A DNA stretch of 64,000 bases, from positions 124,001 through 188,000 of the forward strand of contig NZ_KB907344.1 of NCBI RefSeq assembly GCF_000381985.1, in the 5' to 3' direction. The notes beneath the pieces are model-generated. The model had not been told where the DNA came from. It searched no databases and saw only the letters and a list, made by a program, of their open reading frames with translations. Positions 47,784 through 56,422 of the stretch are shown in pieces. Within the stretch, counting starts at the first letter, position 1. The number at the start of each line of letters is the position of its first letter. The DNA is from Novispirillum itersonii subsp. itersonii ATCC 12639 (GTDB lineage: Bacteria > Pseudomonadota > Alphaproteobacteria > Rhodospirillales > Rhodospirillaceae). The position numbers and the translations under genes are program-made.

Positions 47784-48403
47784 ACCGGACGCGGCAGAGC
47801 CAGCCACGCCTGTACCGCCGGGTGCTGCCACTGTGCGGCAGCATAGGCGGTCAGGCGGTCCGGCAACGGTACACCACCCACCATATCGCCATGCAGGCGC
47901 AGCCGGTTGATCATCAGGGCCAGATCAATATCAGCCAGCGACCACGTCGCGGTCAGGGTCGCTCCGCCGTGACTGAGCAGACGGCTGGTCACCTGCAAAA
48001 ACTGACGGGCACAGGCCTCAGCCTCGGCGGACAGCGGGGCAAACCTATGCCCAAGGAAAACCGCTTCCGTCGGCCGCTCTTTCCGCAGGGGCTGCAGACT
48101 GCTGCGGATCCACGACTGCACCTGTCGCGCCTGCGCCCGCTGGCGGGCATCCTGCGGATACAGGTCCGGGCCGGGGACCGTCTCATCAATATAGCCGGTG
48201 ATCGCCATCGATTCGATCAGGGTGAAGTCACCGTCCTCCAGCAGGGGGATCAGGCCGGTCAGGGATTTGGCGGCATACTCCGCCGGGCGCGGCACCGACA
48301 GATCCACCGCCTCCAGCGTAAAAGCAGCCCCTTTGACGGTCAGCGCCGCAAAAGATGACAACGCCCACGGCGACAGATACCCAGAATCAACAAACAGCTT
48401 CAT
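47780..48403 (-). CDS. glutathione S-transferase, YfcF-like
   Basis: A 207-aa protein with an N-terminal thioredoxin-like GST domain: LFVDSGYLSPWALSSFAALTVKGAAFTLEAVDL, then the glutathione-contact loop GLIPLLEDGDFTLIESMAITGYIDE with the conserved ES. A C-terminal helical domain follows. The Tyr/Ser-containing start SGYLSPWALSSF fits the YfcF class, which has glutathione-dependent peroxidase or transferase activity against oxidised compounds. It sits tail-to-tail with the DsbA-like gene. Confidence 0.88.
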   Translation of the reverse strand: MKLFVDSGYLSPWALSSFAALTVKGAAFTLEAVDLSVPRPAEYAAKSLTGLIPLLEDGDFTLIESMAITGYIDETVPGPDLYPQDARQRAQARQVQSWIRSSLQPLRKERPTEAVFLGHRFAPLSAEAEACARQFLQVTSRLLSHGGATLTATWSLADIDLALMINRLRLHGDMVGGVPLPDRLTAYAAAQWQHPAVQAWLALPRPV

Positions 48404-48546
48404 GGCAGGCTCTTCCTACAGCAAATAGTCTTGCCCCCCGACAGTGACAGGCCAGCCCCAAACTGTCAGGATGAAGATGTGCCAAACTGCGGCCAAAAAC
48501 CGCCACTGTTGTTCCACCCCTGTCTTTAGCGCTGACTGCCCTCCCG

Positions 48547-49692
48547 ATGACCGACACTCCGCCCCCTGCTGAAACCGGCCTTCACCCTGATACCGGTGCC
48601 CCGCTGCGCTCCGGCTGGACCACCGGGGCCTGTGCCACTGCGGCCACCCGGGCGGCGGTCTCCGCCCTGTTTGGCGCGGGCTTCCCCGATCCGGTGCAGA
48701 TCCTGCTGCCTAAGGGGCAGGAGCCCTGTTTTCCGCTGGCATTGAAAGAAACCGGCACGGATTCCAGCGGGCCATGGGCGCGGGCCGGGGTGATCAAAGA
48801 TGCAGGGGATGACCCTGATGTCACCCACGGCGCCACCATCATCGCCACGGTGCGGCCCGGCCCGGCTGGCAGCGGAGTGACGTTCCGGGCCGGGGCAGGC
48901 GTCGGCACCGTGACCAAGCCCGGGCTGCCGCTGCCGGTCGGCGAACCGGCAATCAACCCGGTCCCCCGGCAGCTGATGGCCGGAGAAGTGCATGCGGTGG
49001 CGGCCCGGGTGCAGCGCAGCCCGGATGTCGTGGTGGAAATCTCTATTCCCGGCGGGGACCGTCTGGCGGAAAAAACCTGGAATCCCCGCCTCGGCATTCT
49101 CGGGGGGCTGTCCGTACTGGGCACCACCGGGGTGGTGGTGCCATATTCCTGCTCGGCGTGGATTCATTCCATTCAGCGTGGCATTGACGTTGCCCGCGCC
49201 ACCGGCCTGACCCATGTGGCCGGGTGCACCGGCAATACCTCGGAAAAAGCCGCCCGTGCCTTACGGAACCTGCCGGAAGAGTCGATCATCGACATGGGGG
49301 ATTTTGTCGGCGGCATGCTGAAGTACCTGCGCCAGCACCCGGTGGAACGGGTGACCATCGCCGGGGGCTTTGCCAAACTGTCCAAACTGGCCTGCGGCCA
49401 TATGGATCTGCACTCAAAGCGCAGTCAGGTTGACCGTGACTGGCTGGCCGGATGCCTGCGGGATCTGGGGGCGGACCCTGCGGTCTGTGACCATGCCCGG
49501 CAGGCGAACACCGCTCTGGAAATTCTGGAACTGGCGCAGGCCCACGCCCTGCCACTGGGGGGCGTGGTCGCCCGCGCGGCGGCGGAAGTGGCCCGGGGTG
49601 TCATCACCCCGGCGGCGGTGACGGTGGATGTGCTGGTTTTCGATCGCAAAGGCCGTCTGGTCGGCGACAGTGAGCAACCCCCGGCAGGCTGA
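48547..49692 (+). CDS. cbiD: cobalt-precorrin-5B C1-methyltransferase
   Basis: CbiD methylates C-1 of the corrin ring in the oxygen-independent (early cobalt) B12 pathway. The length of 381 aa is normal. Recognised parts are LRSGWTTGACATAATRAAVSALF at the N-terminus, KDAGDDPDVTHGATIIATV, GVGTVTKPGLPLPVGEPAINPVPRQLM, VPYSCSAWIHSI, ATGLTHVAGCTGNTSEKAA, and DMGDFVGGMLKYLRQHPVERVTIAGGFAKLSKLACGHMDLHS. It lies alone, about 34 kb from the cobH-cobI-cbiG/cobJ operon. I see no riboswitch in its 143-bp leader. With the CbiG module it indicates an anaerobic-type corrin route. Confidence 0.95.
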   Translation: MTDTPPPAETGLHPDTGAPLRSGWTTGACATAATRAAVSALFGAGFPDPVQILLPKGQEPCFPLALKETGTDSSGPWARAGVIKDAGDDPDVTHGATIIATVRPGPAGSGVTFRAGAGVGTVTKPGLPLPVGEPAINPVPRQLMAGEVHAVAARVQRSPDVVVEISIPGGDRLAEKTWNPRLGILGGLSVLGTTGVVVPYSCSAWIHSIQRGIDVARATGLTHVAGCTGNTSEKAARALRNLPEESIIDMGDFVGGMLKYLRQHPVERVTIAGGFAKLSKLACGHMDLHSKRSQVDRDWLAGCLRDLGADPAVCDHARQANTALEILELAQAHALPLGGVVARAAAEVARGVITPAAVTVDVLVFDRKGRLVGDSEQPPAG

Positions 49693-49710
49693 CCCTGCCC
49701 CGGACGCCGG

Positions 49711-50568
49711 TCAGCCAAACAGCATGCTGTCGATATCGCCCTGCGACATCCCGGAGCCTTCCGCCTGCGGTCCGTGCAACAGGTGCTTGTCTTCGCGGGT
49801 ATCATCAGGGCGGTTGCGGATGATATCAGCCCGGGCGGTGCCTTCCTCAATCTCCCACAGTTCGACCAGCCGCTTCAGCTCCGCCTCCACGTGCAGCAGT
49901 GTGTTGACCGAAGCAGAAATCCGCTGCCCGGTCAGATCCTGAAAGCTGCAGGCCGTCATGATCTGGATCACCTGATCGGCCAGCTGCTGATACAGCAGCG
50001 GATCAAGATCCCCGGTATTAGAGGACAGATCGATCAGCGCCTGAATCGCCTCGGCACTCTCCAGAATCACCTGCGTTGCCTGTTCCGTGGCCTCGACCAC
50101 CGATCCCAGTTCCGAGGTTGCGACCAGAATCTGGTCTGTTTCCCCGGCGGCGGGGGTCAGGGCGGAAACATGATCCCGGGTCAGTTCAATCCGGTCGACC
50201 AGCTCTTTCAGACTGTCACGGATCAGGCCAAAATTGCCAACCTTCAACAGACTGGCATCGTCCCCCTGTTCTTCCAGAACCGACGCCACAGCCTGCAGAG
50301 CCGGGGAGGCAGACGTCGCATCGGGGACGGAAGCCGGGGCAGACACCGCAGGCCCGGCAGCGAGCTGGCCTTCCGACGCCATCCGCATCACTTCGGTCCG
50401 GATCGCCCGTTTCACCACCTCCTGCAGTTCACCGCTCATCGACAGAATCGCTGTTGCCAACCCCCCGACCTGCTCCTCAATACGGCGGCTGGTCGCTGTC
50501 AGGTCGTGCAGATCCTGACGGGCTTTCGGGTCAGGGCGGTTTTCTGCGGCGTAACTGCGAAAGGACAT
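49711..50568 (-). CDS. second CheZ-like phosphatase
   Basis: A 285-aa protein with the CheZ motif MTACSFQDLTGQRISASVNTLLHVE (D211 and Q215 at the catalytic positions) within a long helical region. Its C-terminal tail is GMSQGDIDSMLFG, nearly the same as the tail of the cheZ product encoded at 35939-36712. Both also share a preceding LL(N/H)GPQ element. An Ala/Pro/Ser-rich linker (about 68-92) separates an N-terminal helical part. The ATG at 50568 (MSFRSYAAEN) has GAGG upstream; the frame to 50625 is longer but unsupported. It probably acts on a second CheY-like protein or the same one. Confidence 0.82.
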   Translation of the reverse strand: MSFRSYAAENRPDPKARQDLHDLTATSRRIEEQVGGLATAILSMSGELQEVVKRAIRTEVMRMASEGQLAAGPAVSAPASVPDATSASPALQAVASVLEEQGDDASLLKVGNFGLIRDSLKELVDRIELTRDHVSALTPAAGETDQILVATSELGSVVEATEQATQVILESAEAIQALIDLSSNTGDLDPLLYQQLADQVIQIMTACSFQDLTGQRISASVNTLLHVEAELKRLVELWEIEEGTARADIIRNRPDDTREDKHLLHGPQAEGSGMSQGDIDSMLFG

Positions 50569-50824
50569 TGAAGCAACCTCATCAGACCGGGGGGACGACG
50601 ACAGCCCGACAGACTGCCCCGGCACCGCACCGTATGGTTAATTCCGCCCCCCGTATGGCTGACAGAACCCAGTTTTCAGAGGGCTCTCTCCCGCGCCGGG
50701 ACAGTTTTTGCCACGCCCACCCCCCGGTGGTTCCATCGGCAGCACCGCCCAAAGCAACACCAATGACAGTACCTTACGGCAAATAACCGCGCGGCGGTAG
50801 CAGTGCGAAAGAACTGTATGCCCC
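50569..50824. other. 256-bp intergenic region, nothing recognised
   Basis: It lies between the end of the broken symporter-kinase gene and the start of the second CheZ-like gene, both on the minus strand, so it should carry the promoter for the latter. I see no clear terminator, repeat or ORF of value. Confidence 0.5.
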
Positions 50825-53615
50825 TTACGCCAAGGGGGGAGGACGGCTGTAGACCCCCGGTGACAGACGGTTGAGCAGCACACAGAAGCGGGCCCCGCCT
50901 CCCGGCGCGGCATCGGCCCAGATGCTGCCGCCGAAGTGTTCGACGATCTGATGGCTGATTGCCAGCCCCAGACCGGTTCCGGCCGGACGGTCGCGACCGC
51001 CGCCGGTGGCCTGCACAAACTTGCCGAACACTTTGTCCCGCTGCCCTTCCGGGATGCCGGGCCCGTTATCAGCCACGGTAAACAGCCAGGTCCGCCCGTG
51101 TTCCCGCGCCTCAACCCGGACCCGGCCATTGTCTGTCGGCACAAATTTGACCGCGTTGGACAGCAGATTGACAAACACCTGAATCAGCCGGTCACGGTCG
51201 GCATAAACCGGCATCTGCGGCAGGACGATTTCGACATCCAACGCCGCCTTTTTTTCGGCAAACAGCGATGCGGTGACCGTCACCGCTTCCTGCAGGGCTT
51301 CGGCGGCGTCCACGGCCTCCATATGCCAGTCACCATGCCCGGCTTCCAGCCGCGCCAGATCAAGAAGCTGATCAATCAGCCGGGTCAGACGCTCTGTTTC
51401 GCGCACGATGATCGCCAGAAACTGCTGTCTCTGGGCATTCTCCAGATCGGGATTATCGCTGAGAATCTCCGAAAAAGAGCGGATTGAAGTCAGTGGCGTC
51501 CGCAACTCATGGGACACGGTGGACAGGAAGTCATCCTTAAGCCGGTCCAGCTCCTGCAACTGGCGGTTCGCTTCGCGCAGGTCACTGGTCAGGCGTTCCA
51601 GTTCCGCCGACTTCTGCTCAAGCCGCTGGCTGTATTCGATGACCTGACTGGTCTCCTCCAGAATGGTCATCACCTCGCGCAGCGAGACCATTTCCCCCTT
51701 GGCGACCGATTCCACCATCACCCGGGCGGAAGCCCCGCCCAAGGTCCGCGCCAGCAGGCGTTCGGTCAGATGGACCAGATCGGGGTCAGCCTCCGCCAGT
51801 CGCCGTAACGGCAGCCCACGGGAACGGAAAAAAGCGCGGAAGGCCTCGCCCGCCGCCTCTTTGCCCAGAAAACGCTGCGCCAGCGTCAGCAGGTCACCGA
51901 CCGTCGCGGTCCGGGTCCAGACCCGGGGTGTGGCGCTGTCGGCCCGGCGAAAGGCATCGACAAACAGCGTCGCCTGAATCCGCTCCAGCGCCTGCTGCTT
52001 GCCAAACAGCGACACCCCGACAAAGCCGCCGATGTTGACCAGCCAGCTCCAGAACAGGGAATGACTGAGCGGATCGAGCGCGGTCATCCCAAACAGGGCC
52101 TCCGGCATCAGGACAGTCAGCCCGAACGGGCCATCGCGCAGGATGGCGGCATCCAGCCAGCCGGCACGGACAAAGGACGGCAGCAACAGGGTATGGCACC
52201 ACACCAGAAAACCCAGCAGCAGCCCGGTGATCGCCCCGGCCTTGGTCGCCCCTTTCCAGAACAGCCCCCCCCAGCATTGACGGGGCCAGCTGCGCCAGCG
52301 CCGCGAAACTGACCAGCCCGATGGAGGCCAGCGCCTCTGACGTTCCGGTCACCCGGTAATAGGCATAGCCCATGAAAATCAGGGCGACGATGCTGGCCCG
52401 GCGGACCGCCACCAGCAGGCCGGTCAGATCGCCGCGTTCCGTCAGGCGCAGCCACGGCAACCGCAGCAGAAACGGCATCACCAGATCATTACACACCATG
52501 GTTGCCAGCGTGATCGCCGCAACAATCACCATCGCGGTGGCAGAACTGAGGCCGCCCAGAAACGCCAGCAGGGCCAGATCCGGCCGGTCCTGCGACAGCG
52601 GCACCGTCAGCACAAAGGCATCGGCGTCGGCCCCGGTCGGCAGATGCACCAGCCCGGCCAGCGCGATCGGCACCACAAACAGGCTGAGAACCAGCAGATA
52701 GAGCGGAAACAGCCACGAGGCCGTTGACAGGTGCCGTTCGTCCACACACTCCACCGCCGTCACCTGAAACTGGCGCGGCAGGCACAGCACGGCGCACATC
52801 GACAGCAGCAGGGTGGTGGTCCAGCGCGGAGCGGATTCCCCCGTCACCGGCGGAATGAACGGCCCGCCGAGCGAGACATCCTCTGCCTGCCGGACCAGAT
52901 CGGCAAACCCGTCATGCAGAAAAAAGGTGATGAAAATACCGACCGCCAGAAAGGCAATCAGTTTAACCAGCGACTCAAAGGCAATTGCCGCCACCACCCC
53001 TTCGTGATGTTCCGAGGCGTCAATGTGCCGGGTGCCGAACAGCACGGCAAAGGCCGCCATCGCCGCCGCCACCCAGAATGCGGTGTCCCGGGGCAGGCTG
53101 GCTGACAGGGTCAGCGGTCCTGTCATCGCATCCAGCCCTGACAGGGTCTCGAATCCGGTCACCCCGTCAAAGCCGGTCAGCACCGCAAAGCTGCTGGCGA
53201 CAGCCTTCAACTGCAGGGAGATATAGGGCATGCCGCCAACCACGGCGATGACCGTCACTAGGACCGACAGACGGGTCGATTTGCCATACCGGCTGGCGAT
53301 AAAATCGGCAATGCTGGTGATACGGTGGACACGGGTGATCCGCACCATCTTGCGCAGAACAAACCACCAGCCGAGAAACACCAGCGTCGGGCCGAGGTAA
53401 ATGGTCAGGAATTCCGGCCCCTGCCGTGCCGCCGATCCGACAGCACCGTAAAAGGTCCACGACGTGCAGTAGACCGCGATCGACAGAGTGTAGATCGCCG
53501 GATTGCGGATCACGCTGCGCCCACGCTCGGCCCGCCGGTCACCGTACCAGGCAATCGCAAACAGCAGGCCGACATAGCCAAGGGAAATCAGGACGATCAG
53601 GGCCGGATCAAGCAT
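50825..53615 (-). pseudogene. PutP-type symporter/sensor histidine kinase, frameshifted
   Basis: The gene reads as two frames. The 5' part starts at ATG 53615 (MLDPALIVLISLGYVGLLFAIAWYGD) and encodes about 12 spans of a sodium:solute-symporter domain. The frame is lost inside eight C (eight G on the coding strand) at 52265-52272. It then runs 120-odd aberrant codons to 51894. The correct continuation, FLVWCHTLLLPSFVRAG, is in the other frame to 50825. It includes the last spans, a coiled-coil linker, DHp SHELRTPLTSIRSFSEIL (His codon 51509-51511), and the ATPase with SNAVKFVP, DNGPGIP and GTGLGLAIS. Removing one G restores a 929-aa CbrA-like sensor. It may be a real mutation, phase variation or a sequencing error. 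Confidence 0.88.
52265..52272. repeat. G8 homopolymer at the frameshift site
   Basis: Eight consecutive C on the + strand (eight G on the coding strand) encode the Leu-Gly-Gly of APSMLGG. Seven G would keep the symporter and kinase halves in one frame; eight breaks it. The tract is therefore the exact site of the frame change. Confidence 0.85.
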
Positions 53616-53859
53616 CGCCGTGTCCTCCGGACCGGGTCTCCCGGCCACCGCCACGGGTAATCCGGTCCAGTCGGCGGGCCAGAATCCGCCCTGCCAGAAT
53701 CAGGGCCAGCCAGATCCCGAAAAACCATAGATAAACCACCGGCACGCCAAACAGGACGCGGTCGGTCATCACCAGAAGCACCAGCGGCGGCAGGAACAGC
53801 ACCAACCCCAGCAGGGTCAGCGCCAGACTACGTTGCTGATAGATCTGCCCGGACCGCAT
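53608..53859 (-). CDS. small two-span membrane protein before the symporter kinase
   Basis: An 83-aa protein with two hydrophobic spans (about residues 12-31, LALTLLGLVLFLPPLVLLVM, and 37-57, FGVPVVYLWFFGIWLALILAG) and a basic, Gly/Arg-rich C-terminal tail. Its stop overlaps the start of the symporter-kinase gene by 8 bases (ATGCTTGA), so the two are coupled. It resembles the short subunits often encoded just before sodium:solute symporters, but I cannot name a family. The ATG is preceded by ATCTG and then 20 G. That G run must serve as, or include, the ribosome-binding site, so translation may depend on its length. Confidence 0.8.
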   Translation of the reverse strand: MRSGQIYQQRSLALTLLGLVLFLPPLVLLVMTDRVLFGVPVVYLWFFGIWLALILAGRILARRLDRITRGGGRETRSGGHGDA

Positions 53860-53864
53860 CAGAT

Positions 53865-53884
53865 CCCCCCCCCCCCCCCCCCCC
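53865..53884. repeat. 20-base G tract upstream of the symporter operon
   Basis: Twenty consecutive C on the + strand (20 G on the coding strand). It fills the 26-bp gap between the receiver gene (stop at 53886) and the small membrane protein gene (ATG 53859). It is by far the longest homopolymer in the window. It sits where the Shine-Dalgarno sequence should be, 5 bases before the ATG. Either it is a phase-variable tract controlling translation, or it marks uncertain sequence. Confidence 0.9.
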
Positions 53885-53885
53885 G

Positions 53886-54281
53886 TCAGGCCGGGAGCGA
53901 CCCGGCGACAGCATCCCCGTCGAGCAGGGCCTTGACCCGGGCGACCACATCGCGGGTTGAAAAGGGCTTGGTGATGTAATCATCGACACCGAATTCCAGC
54001 CCCCGGCGACGGTCGACCTCCCGCCCCTTGGCCGTCAGCATGACAATCCGCATTGCGGCCAGCGCCGGATTAGCCTTGACGGCCTGCACAACCTCAAAGC
54101 CGTCACAGCCGGGCATCATCACATCCAGCAACAACAGATCCGGACGGATTTTTTCCAGAAGACGCAGCGCCGTGCGGCCATCATAGGCAACCTGCACCTC
54201 GTATCCGGCCCGCTTCATCAGAAAGCTGAGCGATTCAACGATATTGCGTTCGTCTTCCGCCACCAGAATCAACTGGGTCAC
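53886..54281 (-). CDS. stand-alone response regulator receiver protein
   Basis: A 131-aa CheY-like protein with only a receiver domain. It has the acidic pair in VAEDERN (D10, E11), the phospho-acceptor D53 in LLLLDVMMPG, T83 in MLTAKG, and K105 in DDYITKPFSTRDVVARVKALL. The GTG at 54281 is chosen because GGGAGG lies 7 bp upstream; a longer frame to 54308 has none. It lies just upstream of the small membrane protein and the symporter kinase and just downstream of the XRE regulator, all on the same strand. It is thus the likely partner of the kinase. With no output domain it must act through another protein. Confidence 0.92.
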   Translation of the reverse strand: MTQLILVAEDERNIVESLSFLMKRAGYEVQVAYDGRTALRLLEKIRPDLLLLDVMMPGCDGFEVVQAVKANPALAAMRIVMLTAKGREVDRRRGLEFGVDDYITKPFSTRDVVARVKALLDGDAVAGSLPA

Positions 54282-54409
54282 GGCGGTTCCTCCCTGCCGG
54301 ACAGTCAACGCTCCCCGGTTGTGTTTTTTGTTATACGCCCCCCGGGCTTTCCCCCGGCACAGAGACTAAAAGGTTTCCCCGGCAAACGGAAACGGAAAAG
54401 CAGCCCGGC

Positions 54410-56035
54410 CTAACGGGCCGCCCCGTCAGACCGCAGCATCGGCATCGCCCGCTGGCGGCAGTCGGTACGCGGGCACTGACGGCAGGAAATCCCCACCGGG
54501 TCACCCGCATGGGCCGAGCTGACATCAAGCCCATCCCCATAGACCATATGCCGGGCATAGGATGCCTCGCAGCCGATCATCACACAGTGATGGGTCCGGG
54601 CTGCCCGGAAGCCGCCGCCGGGACGGGACACCGCCCGGGCAATAAACAGCCATGATGACCCGTCGGGCAACCGGGCCAGCTGGGTCATCACCCGGTCCGG
54701 GTTGAGAAAGGCAGTGTGACTGATCCAGCGCGGACAGGTCCCGCTGTAACGGGGCAGACGCAGGCCGGAGGCTGAAAACCGCTTGGAGATGTTCCCGGCA
54801 ATATCGGTCCGCAACAGATGGAACGGGATCGCGTCGTCCTCAGCCACCCGCAGCGATGTCAGGCGGTGACAGACCTGCTCAAAACTGGCCCCGAACCGGC
54901 TTTGCAGCCGTTCGATATCGTAGCGTTCCTCCCGCGCGGCTTTCAGGAAAGGGTGATAGGGCAGCAGCAGGGCAGCAGCAAAAGCACGGGTCATCGCATC
55001 CCGCGCCCGCGCCTGCGCCGCATCCCCGGACAGCCGTGGATCACCGGCAATCCCCTCAACCTCCTCTGCCGCTTCTTCCTGCCCCAGAATCCGGGCGGCA
55101 TGAAAGCGCCACGACGCAATCGGCAGACTCTCTGCCAGCAGCAGAACCCGCTCTTCCGGCTCATAGCGGCTGTCCGCCTCGCCCAGATCACTGTCCGGGC
55201 AGAACCGGATGGTGATGCCGTGCCGGTCGCGCAGCCGCTCCGCCAGCGCCGCGAACAGGGCGGTATGCTCCGGGTGCAATCCGGCCCGCACCCGCTCCGC
55301 CGCCCGCTCAATGGCCGGAAAATGGTTCCCGTGGTCATGGATCAGGTCATCCACTTCCTCTTCCGGGCTCTGGCGCGGACGGCGGGAGGTCCGGCCTTCC
55401 AGAAAATCAAACATCTGCCCGGTCAGGCCGCTGAGCTTCTGGCTTTCATCGGCAATCGCGGTGATGAAGCGCTGGCGCTGCACTTCGTCGATATCGCCGT
55501 AATCCTCCAGAATTTCAGAAAAAGAGCGGATCGAAGTGATCAGCGTCAGCAGCTGATGGCTGGTCTCCATCAGATAGGGATCCTGCGCCAGTCGCTCAGC
55601 CAGCGTCTCGGTCTGACTGCGGGCATCCAGATAGGCACGGTATACGGTGACCGCCGCCCGGGCCAGATCGGGGGCGGCGCCGACCAGATGCGGGATATCC
55701 TGCACCGGCAGCGGGCTGACCGACAGCACCGGGTCCGCCGCCAGCTCGGTCAGGTCGGCCGCCAGACGCCCCTCTTCCCGGCCGGACAACGCATCAACCG
55801 AGGTCTCCAGACAGGCGGCGATCCGCAGCAGCAGTGTTCCGCCAATACTGCGGCGGCTGTGTTCGATCAGGTTGAGGTAACTGGCGGAAACCCCGACCCG
55901 TTCCGCCAGCGCCGCCTGTGTGATCCCCAGATCCTTGCGGCGGGCCCGGATGCGGGGCCCGGTGGCCTGCAGGGCCGCTGAAGCCGACAGACTGTGGGCA
56001 TGCGCCCCGGCAGGAGAGGAAGATGGCAGCGTCAT
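54410..56035 (-). CDS. XRE/short-chain acyl-CoA-type regulator with a DHp-like insert
   Basis: A 541-aa regulator. The N-terminal XRE HTH is at about residues 25-85 (RIRARRKDLGITQAALAERVGVSASYLNLIEHSRRSIGGTLL). An IrrE-like/DUF2083 C-terminal half spans about 250-535, ending in the Cys motif SCRQCPRTDCRQRAMP. This matches the RamB/ScfR-like regulators of acetate, propionate and glyoxylate metabolism. Unlike those of about 470 aa, it has an insert at about 155-212. There SHQLLTLITSIRSFSEIL, with His160, closely matches the DHp region of the adjacent symporter kinase. The kinase's Glu after His is Gln here, and no ATPase domain is present. The ATG at 56035 is used; an in-frame GTG at 56047 is possible. 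It is oriented with the receiver and kinase genes. Confidence 0.88.
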   Translation of the reverse strand: MTLPSSSPAGAHAHSLSASAALQATGPRIRARRKDLGITQAALAERVGVSASYLNLIEHSRRSIGGTLLLRIAACLETSVDALSGREEGRLAADLTELAADPVLSVSPLPVQDIPHLVGAAPDLARAAVTVYRAYLDARSQTETLAERLAQDPYLMETSHQLLTLITSIRSFSEILEDYGDIDEVQRQRFITAIADESQKLSGLTGQMFDFLEGRTSRRPRQSPEEEVDDLIHDHGNHFPAIERAAERVRAGLHPEHTALFAALAERLRDRHGITIRFCPDSDLGEADSRYEPEERVLLLAESLPIASWRFHAARILGQEEAAEEVEGIAGDPRLSGDAAQARARDAMTRAFAAALLLPYHPFLKAAREERYDIERLQSRFGASFEQVCHRLTSLRVAEDDAIPFHLLRTDIAGNISKRFSASGLRLPRYSGTCPRWISHTAFLNPDRVMTQLARLPDGSSWLFIARAVSRPGGGFRAARTHHCVMIGCEASYARHMVYGDGLDVSSAHAGDPVGISCRQCPRTDCRQRAMPMLRSDGAAR

Positions 56036-56422
56036 CTGCGGGGGCACTCTGGAAGCGGCGGAAATATCTTTTACAGATTTACTTTTTTACACCACTTTTG
56101 CGTCATAATTTACAAATCTTTTCATCCGCCCCGTCGCCTCCGTTGACCCCGCCCCGGGGGCTGGGTACCGTCTCTGGGTGTGCAGGAGGACGTGGCAAGA
56201 GTTGGCAAATCAACCGGCCTGCCTCCGCAGATGGGACCCGCGATCCGAGACCCCGCCTCCTTCCCGCAACCGCGTCCCGCAAGGGCCGATAGTGCGGCAA
56301 GGAAGCGGTGTCTTCGTTTCTTCGCCATCTCCCTTGCCCCCCGCCCCGAAAGCCCGGTACCGTGGTGCCCTCTTTTCCGTCCACGGCCTTCCGGCGGTGA
56401 CTGACGACAGGATGCCCGCACG
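56036..56422. other. 387-bp divergent intergenic region
   Basis: It carries the promoters of the XRE regulator (minus) and the MBL hydrolase (plus). An AT-rich stretch at about 56067-56125, unlike the GC-rich surroundings, contains TTTTACAGATTTAC, TTTTTTACACC and ATTTACAAATC. This is a likely promoter and operator zone for the regulator. I could not define a clean operator. From 56130 to 56422 no gene or structure is apparent. Confidence 0.5.

Noticed and set aside
51894-52264. C-terminal 120-odd residues of the longer symporter frame
   Set aside because: After the G8 run the translation becomes Arg/Ala/Gly-rich and unlike any family, while the other frame continues the symporter-kinase. It is out-of-frame reading.
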